Assembly: GCF_026239675.1 (NCBI RefSeq)
Contig: NZ_JAPIVQ010000007.1
Location: forward strand, 248,001-312,000
From: Pedobacter sp. PLR
Lineage (GTDB): Bacteria; Bacteroidota; Bacteroidia; Sphingobacteriales; Sphingobacteriaceae
Length of the DNA stretch: 64,000 nt
Direction: 5' to 3'
Every line of letters begins with the position of its first letter. Within the stretch, counting starts at the first letter, position 1. Position numbers and translations under genes: made by a program. Of the stretch, positions 34,071-42,482 are shown in pieces. The notes beneath the pieces are model-generated. The model saw only the letters and a program-made list of their open reading frames with translations, ran no database searches and was not told the origin of the DNA.

Positions 34071-35459
34071 ATGAAGATATCTGATGAATTTTTGGTTAAG
34101 GCCGATGAAAAAGCCTTTGATTTAGGGCATCGCAAGACAATTAATCATAATATTGGCAAGTATAATGTTGCGGTAGAGCGGGGTGTATCGAGGTTTGAGA
34201 ATTTAGAAAACTCGAAGAAGAAAGCGCATGTGATTAAATGGAGGGTGATGGAGAACCTTGATAAGTTTCTTCCTGAATTTGAATCCAACTTTCAACGTAG
34301 AGGGGGGAAAGTAATCTGGGCAAATGATATAGAAGAGGCACAGAGAGAGATATTAAACATCATCCAGAAAAGTGGCGGAAAGACGGTAATCAAGTCTAAA
34401 TCGATGACCACAGAAGAAATCCACCTCAATGATTTCCTGGAGAAAAATAACATTGAATCCTTAGAGAGTGACCTTGGCGAATATATTGTTCAGCTACTGG
34501 GCCAGGCTCCATACCATATTGTTACTCCTGCAATGCACCTCAGCAAGGAGGAAATTGCCAGGCTGTTCCATGATAAATTTGGAACACCAATAGATGCAAC
34601 CCCACAACAACTGACTCAAAAGGCCAGAGAATTGCTAAGGGAAAAATACCTCAGAGCAGACATCGGCATCTCCGGAGGGAACTTCTTAATTGCCGATACC
34701 GGTAGTGTTGCCTTAACGGAAAATGAGGGAAATGCGAGGTTATGTACCACTTTTCCTAAAATCCATATTGCGATTGTCGGTATTGAAAAGGTGATTCCTT
34801 CTATGGCTGATCTGGACTTGTTCTGGCCCTTACTTTCGAGTCACGGAACCGGACAAAATCTGACCGTTTACAATACGATATTGAGCGGTCCGAGACAAGC
34901 AGGAGAAACAGATGGCCCGGAAGAAATGTATGTGGTACTGCTGGACAATGGCCGTACCAATCTGCTGGCACAAAAAGAACAACGTCAGGCCTTATATTGT
35001 ATCCGTTGCGGGGCTTGTTTAAACGCTTGTCCGGTGTATAAAAATATCGGCGGGCATACCTATAACACCACTTATAGCGGTCCCATTGGTTCCATCATCA
35101 CCCCACATTTACAGGGCATGAAGGATTTTAAACACCTCAGTAATGCTTCCAGTCTATGCGGTAAGTGTACCGAAGTGTGTCCGGTGAAGATCGACGTACA
35201 TAAGATGTTATTACTGAACAGAAGAGACGCTGTGGCTGACAATCTGAACACGAAAGTGGAAGAAATCGGTTGGAATGCCTTCACAACAGGGATGCAGAAA
35301 AGATCGAGGATGGATATGATCGGTGGAAAGATGAAAAACTTCTTTCTCAAATTCTTCTTCAAGAAGACCTGGGGCAAATACCGGAATATGCCGGAGGTTG
35401 CACCTAAGTCCTTTGCGAAGCTTTACGAAGAGAAAAAGAAAGCAAACAAAAACCCTTAA
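34071..35459 (+). CDS. lutB: LutB/LldF-type iron-sulfur oxidoreductase subunit
   Basis: LutB proteins take part in L-lactate oxidation (LutABC). The 462-residue protein has the N-terminal LUD domain (about 60-300; ADIGISGGNFLIADTGSVAL) and two [4Fe-4S] motifs, CIRCGACLNACPVY near 310 and SLCGKCTEVCPVKI near 365, with a basic C-terminal tail. lutA and lutC are not adjacent; instead an E1 dehydrogenase follows with 2 bp between. ATG 34071 is preferred over 34065 and a TTG at 34062 because the promoter box overlaps those. Its place in a lactate-to-pyruvate route feeding E1 is inference. Confidence 0.9.
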   Translation: MKISDEFLVKADEKAFDLGHRKTINHNIGKYNVAVERGVSRFENLENSKKKAHVIKWRVMENLDKFLPEFESNFQRRGGKVIWANDIEEAQREILNIIQKSGGKTVIKSKSMTTEEIHLNDFLEKNNIESLESDLGEYIVQLLGQAPYHIVTPAMHLSKEEIARLFHDKFGTPIDATPQQLTQKARELLREKYLRADIGISGGNFLIADTGSVALTENEGNARLCTTFPKIHIAIVGIEKVIPSMADLDLFWPLLSSHGTGQNLTVYNTILSGPRQAGETDGPEEMYVVLLDNGRTNLLAQKEQRQALYCIRCGACLNACPVYKNIGGHTYNTTYSGPIGSIITPHLQGMKDFKHLSNASSLCGKCTEVCPVKIDVHKMLLLNRRDAVADNLNTKVEEIGWNAFTTGMQKRSRMDMIGGKMKNFFLKFFFKKTWGKYRNMPEVAPKSFAKLYEEKKKANKNP

Positions 35460-35461
35460 AT

Positions 35462-37444
35462 ATGCAGTTTGACAGAAAAGATAAGAACGATGCGGTATTA
35501 CTAAATCTATATACGCAATTGCTTTACCCCAGAATGGTAGAGGAAAAAATGCTTATCCTATTACGTCAAGGCAGAATTGGCAAATGGTTTTCCGGCATCG
35601 GTCAGGAGGCCATTGCCATTGGAAGTACGCTGGCGATGGAGGAATCCGAGTATATCCTCCCTATGCACAGAAATCTGGGGGTGTTTACCGCGCGTAACAT
35701 CCCTTTAAAAAGACTGATGGCACAATGGCAGGGGAAACTGAACGGCTTTACCAAAGGCCGCGACCGCTCCTTCCATTTCGGTACTCAGGATTATAAAATC
35801 ATTGGCATGATTTCCCATCTGGGCCCTCAAATGGCCGTTGCCGATGGGATAGCCCTTGCCGACCTGATCTCCGGTCAGGAAAAAGCAACCTTAGTCTTTA
35901 CCGGCGACGGCGCCACCAGTGAAGGTGATTTCCATGAGGCCATCAATGTGGCCGCCGTATGGAACCTTCCGGTGATCTTCCTGATAGAAAACAACGGTTA
36001 TGGCCTATCTACCCCTACCAGTGAACAATATAAATGTAAAGATCTGGTAGACCGGGCAATTGGTTATGGCATTGAAGGGATTCAAATTGACGGGAATAAT
36101 GTCCTGGAAGTTTATGATACTTTAGCCGGAATTGCTGCTCAAATCAGGAAAGACCCGAAACCGGTATTGGTAGAGTGCTTAACTTTCCGAATGAGGGGCC
36201 ATGAGGAAGCCTCAGGCACTAAATACGTTCCACAAGTTTTGATGGATGCCTGGGCAGAAAAAGATCCGGTAGCGAACTTTGAACGCTACCTGCTGGCGGA
36301 AAACGTCTTAACAACTGAACTTATCGCAGAGATTAAAGCCGATTTCAAAGCCGGTATCGAGCATGAAATAGAAGCTGCATTTCAGGAAGAAGAGCCGGTA
36401 GCTAATGCCCTGGCGGAACTCGAAGATATGTATGCGCCTTTTAATTTTGAACCTGCTCTCCTTCCAAAGGATGCCCCTGCTATTGAAATCCGGTATCTGG
36501 ATGCCATTACTGATGCCCTGAAAACCGGCATGTACAAACACAATAATCTCGTGTTAATGGGTCAGGATATTGCAGAATATGGTGGTGCTTTTAAGATTAC
36601 TGAAGGTTTTACCAGTCTTTTTGGCAAAGCAAGGGTTAGAAACACCCCCATCTGCGAATCTGCAATTGTAGGCGCCGCATTAGGCCTTTCTATTAACGGT
36701 TATAAATCAGTAGTAGAGATGCAGTTTGCAGATTTCGTGACTTGCGGCTTCAATCAGATCGTAAACAATCTGGCGAAAACACATTACCGCTGGGGAGAAA
36801 AAGCGGATGTCGTGATCAGGATGCCTACAGGCGCCGGAACAGGCGCAGGTCCCTTTCATTCTCAAAGCAATGAGGCCTGGTTTACGAAAACCCCGGGACT
36901 GAAAATCGTATATCCGGCATTTCCTGAAGACGCCAAAGGGCTGTTGCTTTCAGCCATCGACGACCCTAATCCGGTATTGTTTTTTGAACATAAATACCTG
37001 TACAGGAGTTTAACGGGACTCGTTCCACAAGGAGAATATCACCTGGAAATCGGCAAAGCCAACGTATTAAAAGAAGGCTCGCAGCTGAGCATCATTACCT
37101 ACGGACTCGGCGTTCACTGGGCACTCGCCTATATCGGAGAACATCCGGAGCTGAGCATCACCCTGGTAGATTTACGCAGCTTGCAACCCTGGGATAAAAC
37201 CGCAGTAAGCGCAGCTGTAAAGCAGACAGGCAGGGTTCTGATCCTTCATGAAGACACCTTAAGCAATGGCTTCGGGGCAGAACTGGCAGCATGGATTGGC
37301 GAGCATTGCTTTAGCGATCTCGATGCTCCCGTGATGCGTTGCGCCAGTGCTGATACCGCAATTCCGATGAGTAAAATTCTGGAAGAAGATTTTCTTGCGA
37401 AAAGCAGGTTAGCAGCAACTATTGATAAATTGCTGGCCTACTAA
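35462..37444 (+). CDS. 2-oxoacid dehydrogenase E1, fused alpha and beta subunits
   Basis: E1 decarboxylates a 2-oxoacid with thiamine diphosphate and passes the acyl group to lipoyl-E2. The alpha part (1 to about 310) has the ThDP motif GDGATSEGDFHEA near 147, ending in ENNGYG, and HRNLGVFTARNIP. The beta part (from about 340) starts at IRYLDAITDALKTGM and has MGQDIAEYGGAFKITEGF and RMPTGAGTGAGPFHSQ. Fusion of both subunits in 660 residues is known in Bacteroidota. Sequence suits a branched-chain oxoacid dehydrogenase or a pyruvate dehydrogenase; no E2 or E3 gene is adjacent. It is probably cotranscribed with lutB. Confidence 0.9.
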   Translation: MQFDRKDKNDAVLLNLYTQLLYPRMVEEKMLILLRQGRIGKWFSGIGQEAIAIGSTLAMEESEYILPMHRNLGVFTARNIPLKRLMAQWQGKLNGFTKGRDRSFHFGTQDYKIIGMISHLGPQMAVADGIALADLISGQEKATLVFTGDGATSEGDFHEAINVAAVWNLPVIFLIENNGYGLSTPTSEQYKCKDLVDRAIGYGIEGIQIDGNNVLEVYDTLAGIAAQIRKDPKPVLVECLTFRMRGHEEASGTKYVPQVLMDAWAEKDPVANFERYLLAENVLTTELIAEIKADFKAGIEHEIEAAFQEEEPVANALAELEDMYAPFNFEPALLPKDAPAIEIRYLDAITDALKTGMYKHNNLVLMGQDIAEYGGAFKITEGFTSLFGKARVRNTPICESAIVGAALGLSINGYKSVVEMQFADFVTCGFNQIVNNLAKTHYRWGEKADVVIRMPTGAGTGAGPFHSQSNEAWFTKTPGLKIVYPAFPEDAKGLLLSAIDDPNPVLFFEHKYLYRSLTGLVPQGEYHLEIGKANVLKEGSQLSIITYGLGVHWALAYIGEHPELSITLVDLRSLQPWDKTAVSAAVKQTGRVLILHEDTLSNGFGAELAAWIGEHCFSDLDAPVMRCASADTAIPMSKILEEDFLAKSRLAATIDKLLAY

Positions 37445-37494
37445 GAAGTATCGCTTCTTTTGCATGGCACGATAATCGCGTTCTATTGGTTAAT

Positions 37495-37502
37495 TACATT
37501 TA
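37495..37502 (+). promoter_or_regulatory. -7 box of the 269-residue lipoprotein gene
   Basis: TACATTTA ends 10 bp before the ATG at 37513. No clear -33 element lies at the right distance. Confidence 0.35.
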
Positions 37503-37512
37503 AGATTAACCT

Positions 37513-38322
37513 ATGAAGCACGCTCAGCTATTATTCCAGATACCACTATTATTGTCCCTGTTTAGTTGTTCACAACAACCCAAACACCCCCAGGCAGACC
37601 TGATCAACCAGTCTTCTGCGACTGCAATGACCGATGACACGATTCTCAGATATGCAGACTCTATCAACGCAAGCCTCCCTGCACTGGAAAAACAAAGCAG
37701 CCTTATATTCCTACAGGGCGAGCAATCAATGTATGTAGAAAAGTACAATACGAATGGCAAGCCGGTCTTATATGAAGAATATCTGGACAACAAGCTCATC
37801 AGCAATCAAAGCAAAAAATACTACCTGAAAAACGACAGCTTAGTGCTGTTACAGGAAAAGATAAAGAATAATAACGGGCTAACGGAAACACGTACCTTTT
37901 TCAGGAACAACATTGCCTTTAAAAAGGAACAACGTACGGCCTCCGATGATGCAGCCCTAAAAAAACAACCTTACCTATCCGTAAGATCGGCTACCACCGC
38001 TTCTCAAACCACAGAGAACGAAGAAAAACAATTGAAAACACTGGAAGATGCCATTGCACAAAACGGCCTCTTTGCGATGCATTTTGAGCAATTTATAGAC
38101 ATCCCGGAAGAAAGCATTATACAGCTTAAAGGCAGCGGACAAAACAGCTATACCGCGAATGTTATCGTGAGAATCCCGGATGCCCTGATCGACAGTCTAC
38201 AGAAAAGCCCTGCAACATTCAAGAATGAAAAGTTAAATTTTAAATGGGAAATTGCCGATAAAGAAGCGGTTTATGTACCTGTAGCGGCTAGTATAACTTC
38301 AGCCAAAGGATTAAACAAATAG
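37513..38322 (+). CDS. lipoprotein of unknown function
   Basis: I do not recognise a family. The 269-residue product has a lipoprotein signal ending LFSC (Cys19), so it should be anchored in the envelope. The mature part is hydrophilic. It has a central segment of alternating strands (MYVEKYNTNGKPVLYEEYLDN), reminiscent of MORN or toxin-antitoxin YwqK-like repeats but too short to call. A Ser/Thr/Gln-rich linker follows near 155-175. The last 52 bp overlap the convergent SprT-like gene. Confidence 0.75.
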   Translation: MKHAQLLFQIPLLLSLFSCSQQPKHPQADLINQSSATAMTDDTILRYADSINASLPALEKQSSLIFLQGEQSMYVEKYNTNGKPVLYEEYLDNKLISNQSKKYYLKNDSLVLLQEKIKNNNGLTETRTFFRNNIAFKKEQRTASDDAALKKQPYLSVRSATTASQTTENEEKQLKTLEDAIAQNGLFAMHFEQFIDIPEESIIQLKGSGQNSYTANVIVRIPDALIDSLQKSPATFKNEKLNFKWEIADKEAVYVPVAASITSAKGLNK

Positions 38323-38885
38323 ATATTGCCGTTGTCCAGACAAAGGCAGCGGTATCTTTTTCTGAGCTTCTCCCCTTTCTTAAACTGGCGACCGTCTTTG
38401 ATGGTAAACACGGCGTGTAAAGGCAGTTCTTCCAAACGGGAAGCGTCTTTTAATGCATCGTGCTTTTTTAACGCACGGGAGAGTTTTAAATCGGTGCAAC
38501 TGGCGGCGGAAGGGTTAGCAAGGTAACTGACAATAGCCAACTCCACATCCTGCGGAAAAATACTTTGCTCAATAAAAGGCGCCATCATGCGCTTAAAATT
38601 ATGCTTCCATTCTCCGCCATGCGGCTTGACCTTATTCTTATGGTCGTTCCAGGTTAGCAAATGCGCAAATTCATGCACCGTTGTCACGAGGAAAGCATAA
38701 GGATTCAGGTCGTTGTTAACGGAGATCTTGTGCCCCAACCCTTGATAGGGATGGCGGTAATCGCCCAGTTTCGTCACCCGGTTTTTAGATATTTTAAATT
38801 CACATTGAAAATAATCTATCCACTTCGCGATGATTGGTGCTGCCGCCGGGGGCATGTATTGCGCTAAGATATCCTTCTTTTCCAC
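38271..38885 (-). CDS. SprT-like zinc metalloprotease domain protein
   Basis: The 204-residue protein has the zinc motif HEFAH at residues 71-75, followed by PHGGEWKHNFKRMM, which supplies the third ligand, as in SprT/Spartan domains. The C-terminal part has a YRCLCLDNGNIY segment that may be a degenerate zinc ribbon. The eukaryotic relative Spartan degrades DNA-protein crosslinks; bacterial roles are poorly known. It lies 18 bp after feoB and may belong to that operon. Its 3' end overlaps the convergent lipoprotein gene by 52 bp. Confidence 0.85.
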   Translation of the reverse strand: MEKKDILAQYMPPAAAPIIAKWIDYFQCEFKISKNRVTKLGDYRHPYQGLGHKISVNNDLNPYAFLVTTVHEFAHLLTWNDHKNKVKPHGGEWKHNFKRMMAPFIEQSIFPQDVELAIVSYLANPSAASCTDLKLSRALKKHDALKDASRLEELPLHAVFTIKDGRQFKKGEKLRKRYRCLCLDNGNIYLFNPLAEVILAATGT

Positions 38886-38903
38886 CTCCCCAAGATAAGT
38901 AAA

Positions 38904-41021
38904 TTACTTCAAAAGCTGGAAGGCGATCAAACTGGCTACATAGGCCATTGCGGTCATGTAAGTCAGCTGAATTAAAGGCCATTTCCATGATTTCGTTTCC
39001 CTGAAAACTACGGCAACCGTACTCATACACTGCATGGCAAATGCATAAAAGAGCATCAATGAAAATGCGGTAGCAAAAGTAAACACAGGTAAACCAGTAT
39101 CCGGATTCACAGCTGCCCTCATCTTATCCCGGATCGTACCTACGGCTTCATCTCCACCATCCACACTATAAATCGTGGCCATGGTACCTACGAAGGCTTC
39201 CCTTGCGGCAAATGAAGTGATCAGTGCAATCCCGATTTTCCAGTCGAACCCTAAAGGCTTAATTGCCGGCTCTATCGCATGACCTAATATCCCTGCGTAA
39301 GAATTTTCCAGCTTCTCTGCCGACTTATCTCTTTCCAGCGTAGAAATCTGCACACTATCTTTTTGAGCCTCTATAGCGTCGTATTTCTTGTCAATCATGG
39401 CAAAGCTATCCGAAGGACCGTAAGATGCCATCACCCATAGAATAATGGAAATCGCAATAATCACCTTACCCGCTTCGAAAACGAAAGTCTTGGATTTCTC
39501 ATACATCGTGTACAGCACATTGCCCCAGCGAGGCATCCTGTACACTGGTAATTCCATGATGAAATAAGACTTCTCTTTCGCTTTGATGATAAATTTCATT
39601 ACAAAAGCAACCAGAATTGCGGCAACAATACTGATCAGGTACATCCCCATTAAGGTTAAACCCTGCAGGTTAATGAAACCCCAGATCATCTTTTCAGGTA
39701 CCACAAGACCGATCAGCAACGTATATACCGGCAATCTTGCCGAGCAGCTCACCAAAGGAGCCACCATAATCGTAATAATTCTATCTTTCCAGCTCTCGAT
39801 ATTTCTGGCACTCATGATGGAAGGAACGGCACAAGCCAGACTACCAATCATCGGTACGACAGACTTACCACTCAAACCGAATTTCCTCATGATTTTATCC
39901 ATCATAAAGGTCACCCTGGACATATATCCGGTATCCTCCAGGATGGAGATAAATGCAAAGAGAATGGCAATCTGTGGAATAAAGACGATGACACCACCTA
40001 AACCTGCCAGGACTCCATCGAGGAATAAATTAGTCAGTAAACCTTCCGGCAAATAGGTATGACCCAACTCTGTCAGCTTCATAAAACCCGCCTCGATCAT
40101 CTCCATCGGGTACGTTGACCAGGAGAAAATAGAGTTGAAAATAAAGAACAGGATACCAATAAAGATCAGGAAACCCCAGAACTTATTGGTCAGAACCGCA
40201 TCGATTTTATCAGAGAATGCAAATTTTTTCGCCGCACCGGTATCCTCAATTACGCCACTAAGAATAGTCCCTAAATGACGGTAACGGGCAATCGTTTCTG
40301 CAGCCTGTAACCTGGAAGTTTCAAAATCATGTGCTTTCTTAATCTTTTCAAAAGCCGCATGATCTTCCTCAGAAAAGAGGTCTAAATGCTGATGCTGGTG
40401 TAAAACCTGCAAAGCATAATAATCGTTATCTGTTTTTAAACGCGCTTTCACCTCCTGAATTGCTTCGGGAGCCAGCGCCAATATATCTGCACCTTTCGCC
40501 TGAGTGGCGATTTTGGTGGTATTTTCTACCGCTTGTTTTAATTCCTTTAATCCGGTTTTGCTTCTTGCCGAAATCGCCACCACCTGAATACCCAACCTTT
40601 CGGCCAGCATATTCACATTGACGTCAATCCCTTCCTTCTGCGCCATATCGGTCATGTTTAGCGCCAATACCATCGGCACTTCCAGATCCGCAACCTGCGA
40701 ATAAAGCAATAAATTCCTTCTCAGATTGGTCGCATCAGCCACCAAAACGATCACATCCGGATAACTTGAATTCGTTTTATCGGCCAGTACCTGGAACACG
40801 ATACTTTCATCCTTACTTTTCGGATATAGACTATACGTTCCCGGAAGGTCAATAATTTCTGCAACCTTGCCATCGGCAAGCTTACAATAACCAACTTTCT
40901 TGTCGACGGTGATACCCGGAAAATTACCGATTCTTTGATTTAAACCTGTCAGCAGGTTAAAAAGAGTAGACTTGCCTGTATTGGGATTCCCAACCAGCGC
41001 TATTTTCAAATCCTTAGCCAA
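38904..41021 (-). CDS. feoB: ferrous iron transport protein B
   Basis: FeoB is the inner-membrane Fe(II) transporter. The 705-residue protein has an N-terminal G domain with GNPNTGKS (residues 11-18), GNFPGITVD and DLPGTYSL. A helical spacer follows to about 270, then about eight or nine membrane segments. The Gate-type motifs carry conserved cysteines (SLACAVPSIMSAR, PLVSCSARLPVYTLL). It is preceded at 5 bp by feoA. No FeoC is present, as is normal in this phylum. Confidence 0.97.
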   Translation of the reverse strand: MAKDLKIALVGNPNTGKSTLFNLLTGLNQRIGNFPGITVDKKVGYCKLADGKVAEIIDLPGTYSLYPKSKDESIVFQVLADKTNSSYPDVIVLVADATNLRRNLLLYSQVADLEVPMVLALNMTDMAQKEGIDVNVNMLAERLGIQVVAISARSKTGLKELKQAVENTTKIATQAKGADILALAPEAIQEVKARLKTDNDYYALQVLHQHQHLDLFSEEDHAAFEKIKKAHDFETSRLQAAETIARYRHLGTILSGVIEDTGAAKKFAFSDKIDAVLTNKFWGFLIFIGILFFIFNSIFSWSTYPMEMIEAGFMKLTELGHTYLPEGLLTNLFLDGVLAGLGGVIVFIPQIAILFAFISILEDTGYMSRVTFMMDKIMRKFGLSGKSVVPMIGSLACAVPSIMSARNIESWKDRIITIMVAPLVSCSARLPVYTLLIGLVVPEKMIWGFINLQGLTLMGMYLISIVAAILVAFVMKFIIKAKEKSYFIMELPVYRMPRWGNVLYTMYEKSKTFVFEAGKVIIAISIILWVMASYGPSDSFAMIDKKYDAIEAQKDSVQISTLERDKSAEKLENSYAGILGHAIEPAIKPLGFDWKIGIALITSFAAREAFVGTMATIYSVDGGDEAVGTIRDKMRAAVNPDTGLPVFTFATAFSLMLFYAFAMQCMSTVAVVFRETKSWKWPLIQLTYMTAMAYVASLIAFQLLK

Positions 41022-41026
41022 TATGA

Positions 41027-41242
41027 TTACTGAATTATGATGACAGATGCTTCGTTCTTACGCAAACAAAGTTGATAGCCGGCCACACGGATCGCGATTG
41101 GATCACCAAGTGGAGCAAATCTTTCTACCTCAACAATCTCACCGGGCAGACAGCCCATTTCCATTAGTTTTACAGACATTTCAAGATCCGTAAACTCAAC
41201 TATAGTACCTCTTTCCCCTGGATTCAATTGTGATAGCTTCAT
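41027..41242 (-). CDS. feoA: ferrous iron transport protein A
   Basis: FeoA is a small SH3-like cytoplasmic partner of FeoB. The 71 residues include LNPGERGTIVEF, MGCLPGEIVEVERFAPLGDP and IRVAGYQLCLRKNEA, which match the FeoA fold and length. It begins the feoA-feoB operon under a recognisable promoter. Confidence 0.94.
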   Translation of the reverse strand: MKLSQLNPGERGTIVEFTDLEMSVKLMEMGCLPGEIVEVERFAPLGDPIAIRVAGYQLCLRKNEASVIIIQ

Positions 41243-41298
41243 CTTTCTATAGGTTATTTAAGTTCGGAGCGGATATGATTTCCTTTCCTGAACCAGGC

Positions 41299-41330
41299 GC
41301 AATTTAGCCTTAATTTATAATAATTCCAAA
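41299..41330 (-). promoter_or_regulatory. probable promoter of feoAB
   Basis: On the minus strand TTTG (41330-41327), a 20-bp spacer and TAAATTGC (41306-41299) approximate the Bacteroidota promoter. The spacer is very AT-rich, so an iron-responsive site is possible, but I could not identify a Fur box with confidence. Confidence 0.4.
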
Positions 41331-41420
41331 TACCGGAACACGAACCTGCCCCCTTAGAATCCAGTTTAACAGGCTAATAAGCGCTATTACATAATCCTAA
41401 GGTCACAGTAGGGTAACTAT

Positions 41421-41561
41421 TTAGATACTGGCCAGTTTTATCGCTTTTGGAGTGCTGTTATAACTCACATGCGGACATTGACATCCCGGCCTGAAAATAC
41501 TGCATCCACTTACCGCAACGGCGACAAATAACAGCAATAGTTTAACCTGTAATTTTTTCAT
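41421..41561 (-). CDS. small lipoprotein
   Basis: A 46-residue product starts at ATG 41561 and has a clean lipoprotein signal: MKK, a hydrophobic run, and the lipobox VSGC with Cys20. The mature peptide of 27 residues contains two further cysteines in PGCQCPH. The frame is open further upstream, but those residues are out of character. The start overlaps the 3' end of the vanZ-like gene by 20 bp. Function is unknown. Confidence 0.7.
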   Translation of the reverse strand: MKKLQVKLLLLFVAVAVSGCSIFRPGCQCPHVSYNSTPKAIKLASI

Positions 41562-42006
41562 GAGGAAGAGGTTTATGGTCCTGAACAAGAGATTTAGCAT
41601 CCCTTTGCAGAGACTTATGATAATCCGATTTATGTAACAATACAAAACTGAACACCCCCATAAACACACCGATCATATCGCAACCAAAATCCCACCACTC
41701 TGCCGATCTGTAAGTAAACACCTTCCATTGCAGGAACTCAATTCCTGCACCTAGAAACGCAGTAATCAGAATCACCTTAAAGATCGTTAACGAGCCAAAG
41801 CTGTAGCTATGTGAATAATTGATCCTGCCGTAAAACAGTAAAATGGTCAATACAAAGAAAAAACCAAGGTGTACCAGCTTATCAAATCCTTCAAAAAAAA
41901 TGCCTGACCCCGAAGTAGAGGCAGGCATTTTCATATTACAAAGGACTAAAATGACCAGAGCCCACAGGATGGACCAGATCTGATATTTTAATGCTTTAGA
42001 ATTCAT
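41542..42006 (-). CDS. VanZ family membrane protein
   Basis: The 154-residue protein has about four membrane segments and the VanZ-like pattern: FDKLVHLGFFFVLTILLFYGR, then GAGIEFLQW and RSAEWWDFGCDMIGVFMG. VanZ from Enterococcus confers low-level teicoplanin resistance, but these relatives in Bacteroidota have no established role. It follows gcvH by 3 bp, a neighbourhood I know as common in this phylum. Confidence 0.87.
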   Translation of the reverse strand: MNSKALKYQIWSILWALVILVLCNMKMPASTSGSGIFFEGFDKLVHLGFFFVLTILLFYGRINYSHSYSFGSLTIFKVILITAFLGAGIEFLQWKVFTYRSAEWWDFGCDMIGVFMGVFSFVLLHKSDYHKSLQRDAKSLVQDHKPLPHEKITG

Positions 42007-42009
42007 TGA

Positions 42010-42390
42010 TTAAGCTCCTACAAGAGCTTTATAAGCATCAGCATCTAATAAATCTGCAACTTCAGCAGCATCAGAAAGCGTTACTTTAACCATCCATCCT
42101 TTTCCATAAGGGTCAGAATTTACTAATTCAGGGTTGTCATTCAATTCAGGATTAGTTTCAGTTACCGTAGCAGTAACCGGCATAAACAAATCAGAAACAG
42201 TCTTAACAGCTTCCACTGTACCGAAAACATCGTCTTTGCTTACTTCATCACCCACTGTATTAATATCGATGTATACAATATCACCTAACTCACGTTGTGC
42301 AAAATCAGTAATACCAATATAGGCTTCGTTACCTTCAATTTTAACCCATTCGTGGTCTTTAGTGTACTTTAATTCTGATGGAAAATTCAT
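42010..42390 (-). CDS. gcvH: glycine cleavage system H protein
   Basis: GcvH is the lipoyl carrier of the glycine cleavage system. The 126-residue protein starts MNFPSELKYTKDHEW and carries the lipoylation motif FGTVEAVKTVSDLF with Lys63. C-terminal GKGWMVKV is typical. gcvT and gcvP are not in the window. It follows sprA on the same strand but has its own good promoter in the 92-bp gap. Confidence 0.97.
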   Translation of the reverse strand: MNFPSELKYTKDHEWVKIEGNEAYIGITDFAQRELGDIVYIDINTVGDEVSKDDVFGTVEAVKTVSDLFMPVTATVTETNPELNDNPELVNSDPYGKGWMVKVTLSDAAEVADLLDADAYKALVGA

Positions 42391-42448
42391 GTGTATAATT
42401 TTTTATTGTCGTTGCTTAAACCAGGCTTCCGATTAACTTCTGCCGGTT

Positions 42449-42480
42449 CAAAGGTAATTAATATAAGCATTTATCACAAT
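42449..42480 (-). promoter_or_regulatory. promoter of gcvH-vanZ
   Basis: On the minus strand ATTG (42480-42477), a 20-bp spacer and a perfect TACCTTTG (42456-42449). It lies between the sprA stop and the gcvH start. Confidence 0.65.
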
Positions 42481-42482
42481 GC

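Noticed and set aside
41299..41330. Fur box before feoA
   Set aside because: The AT-rich spacer loosely resembles one, but I could not match the dyad consensus with confidence.
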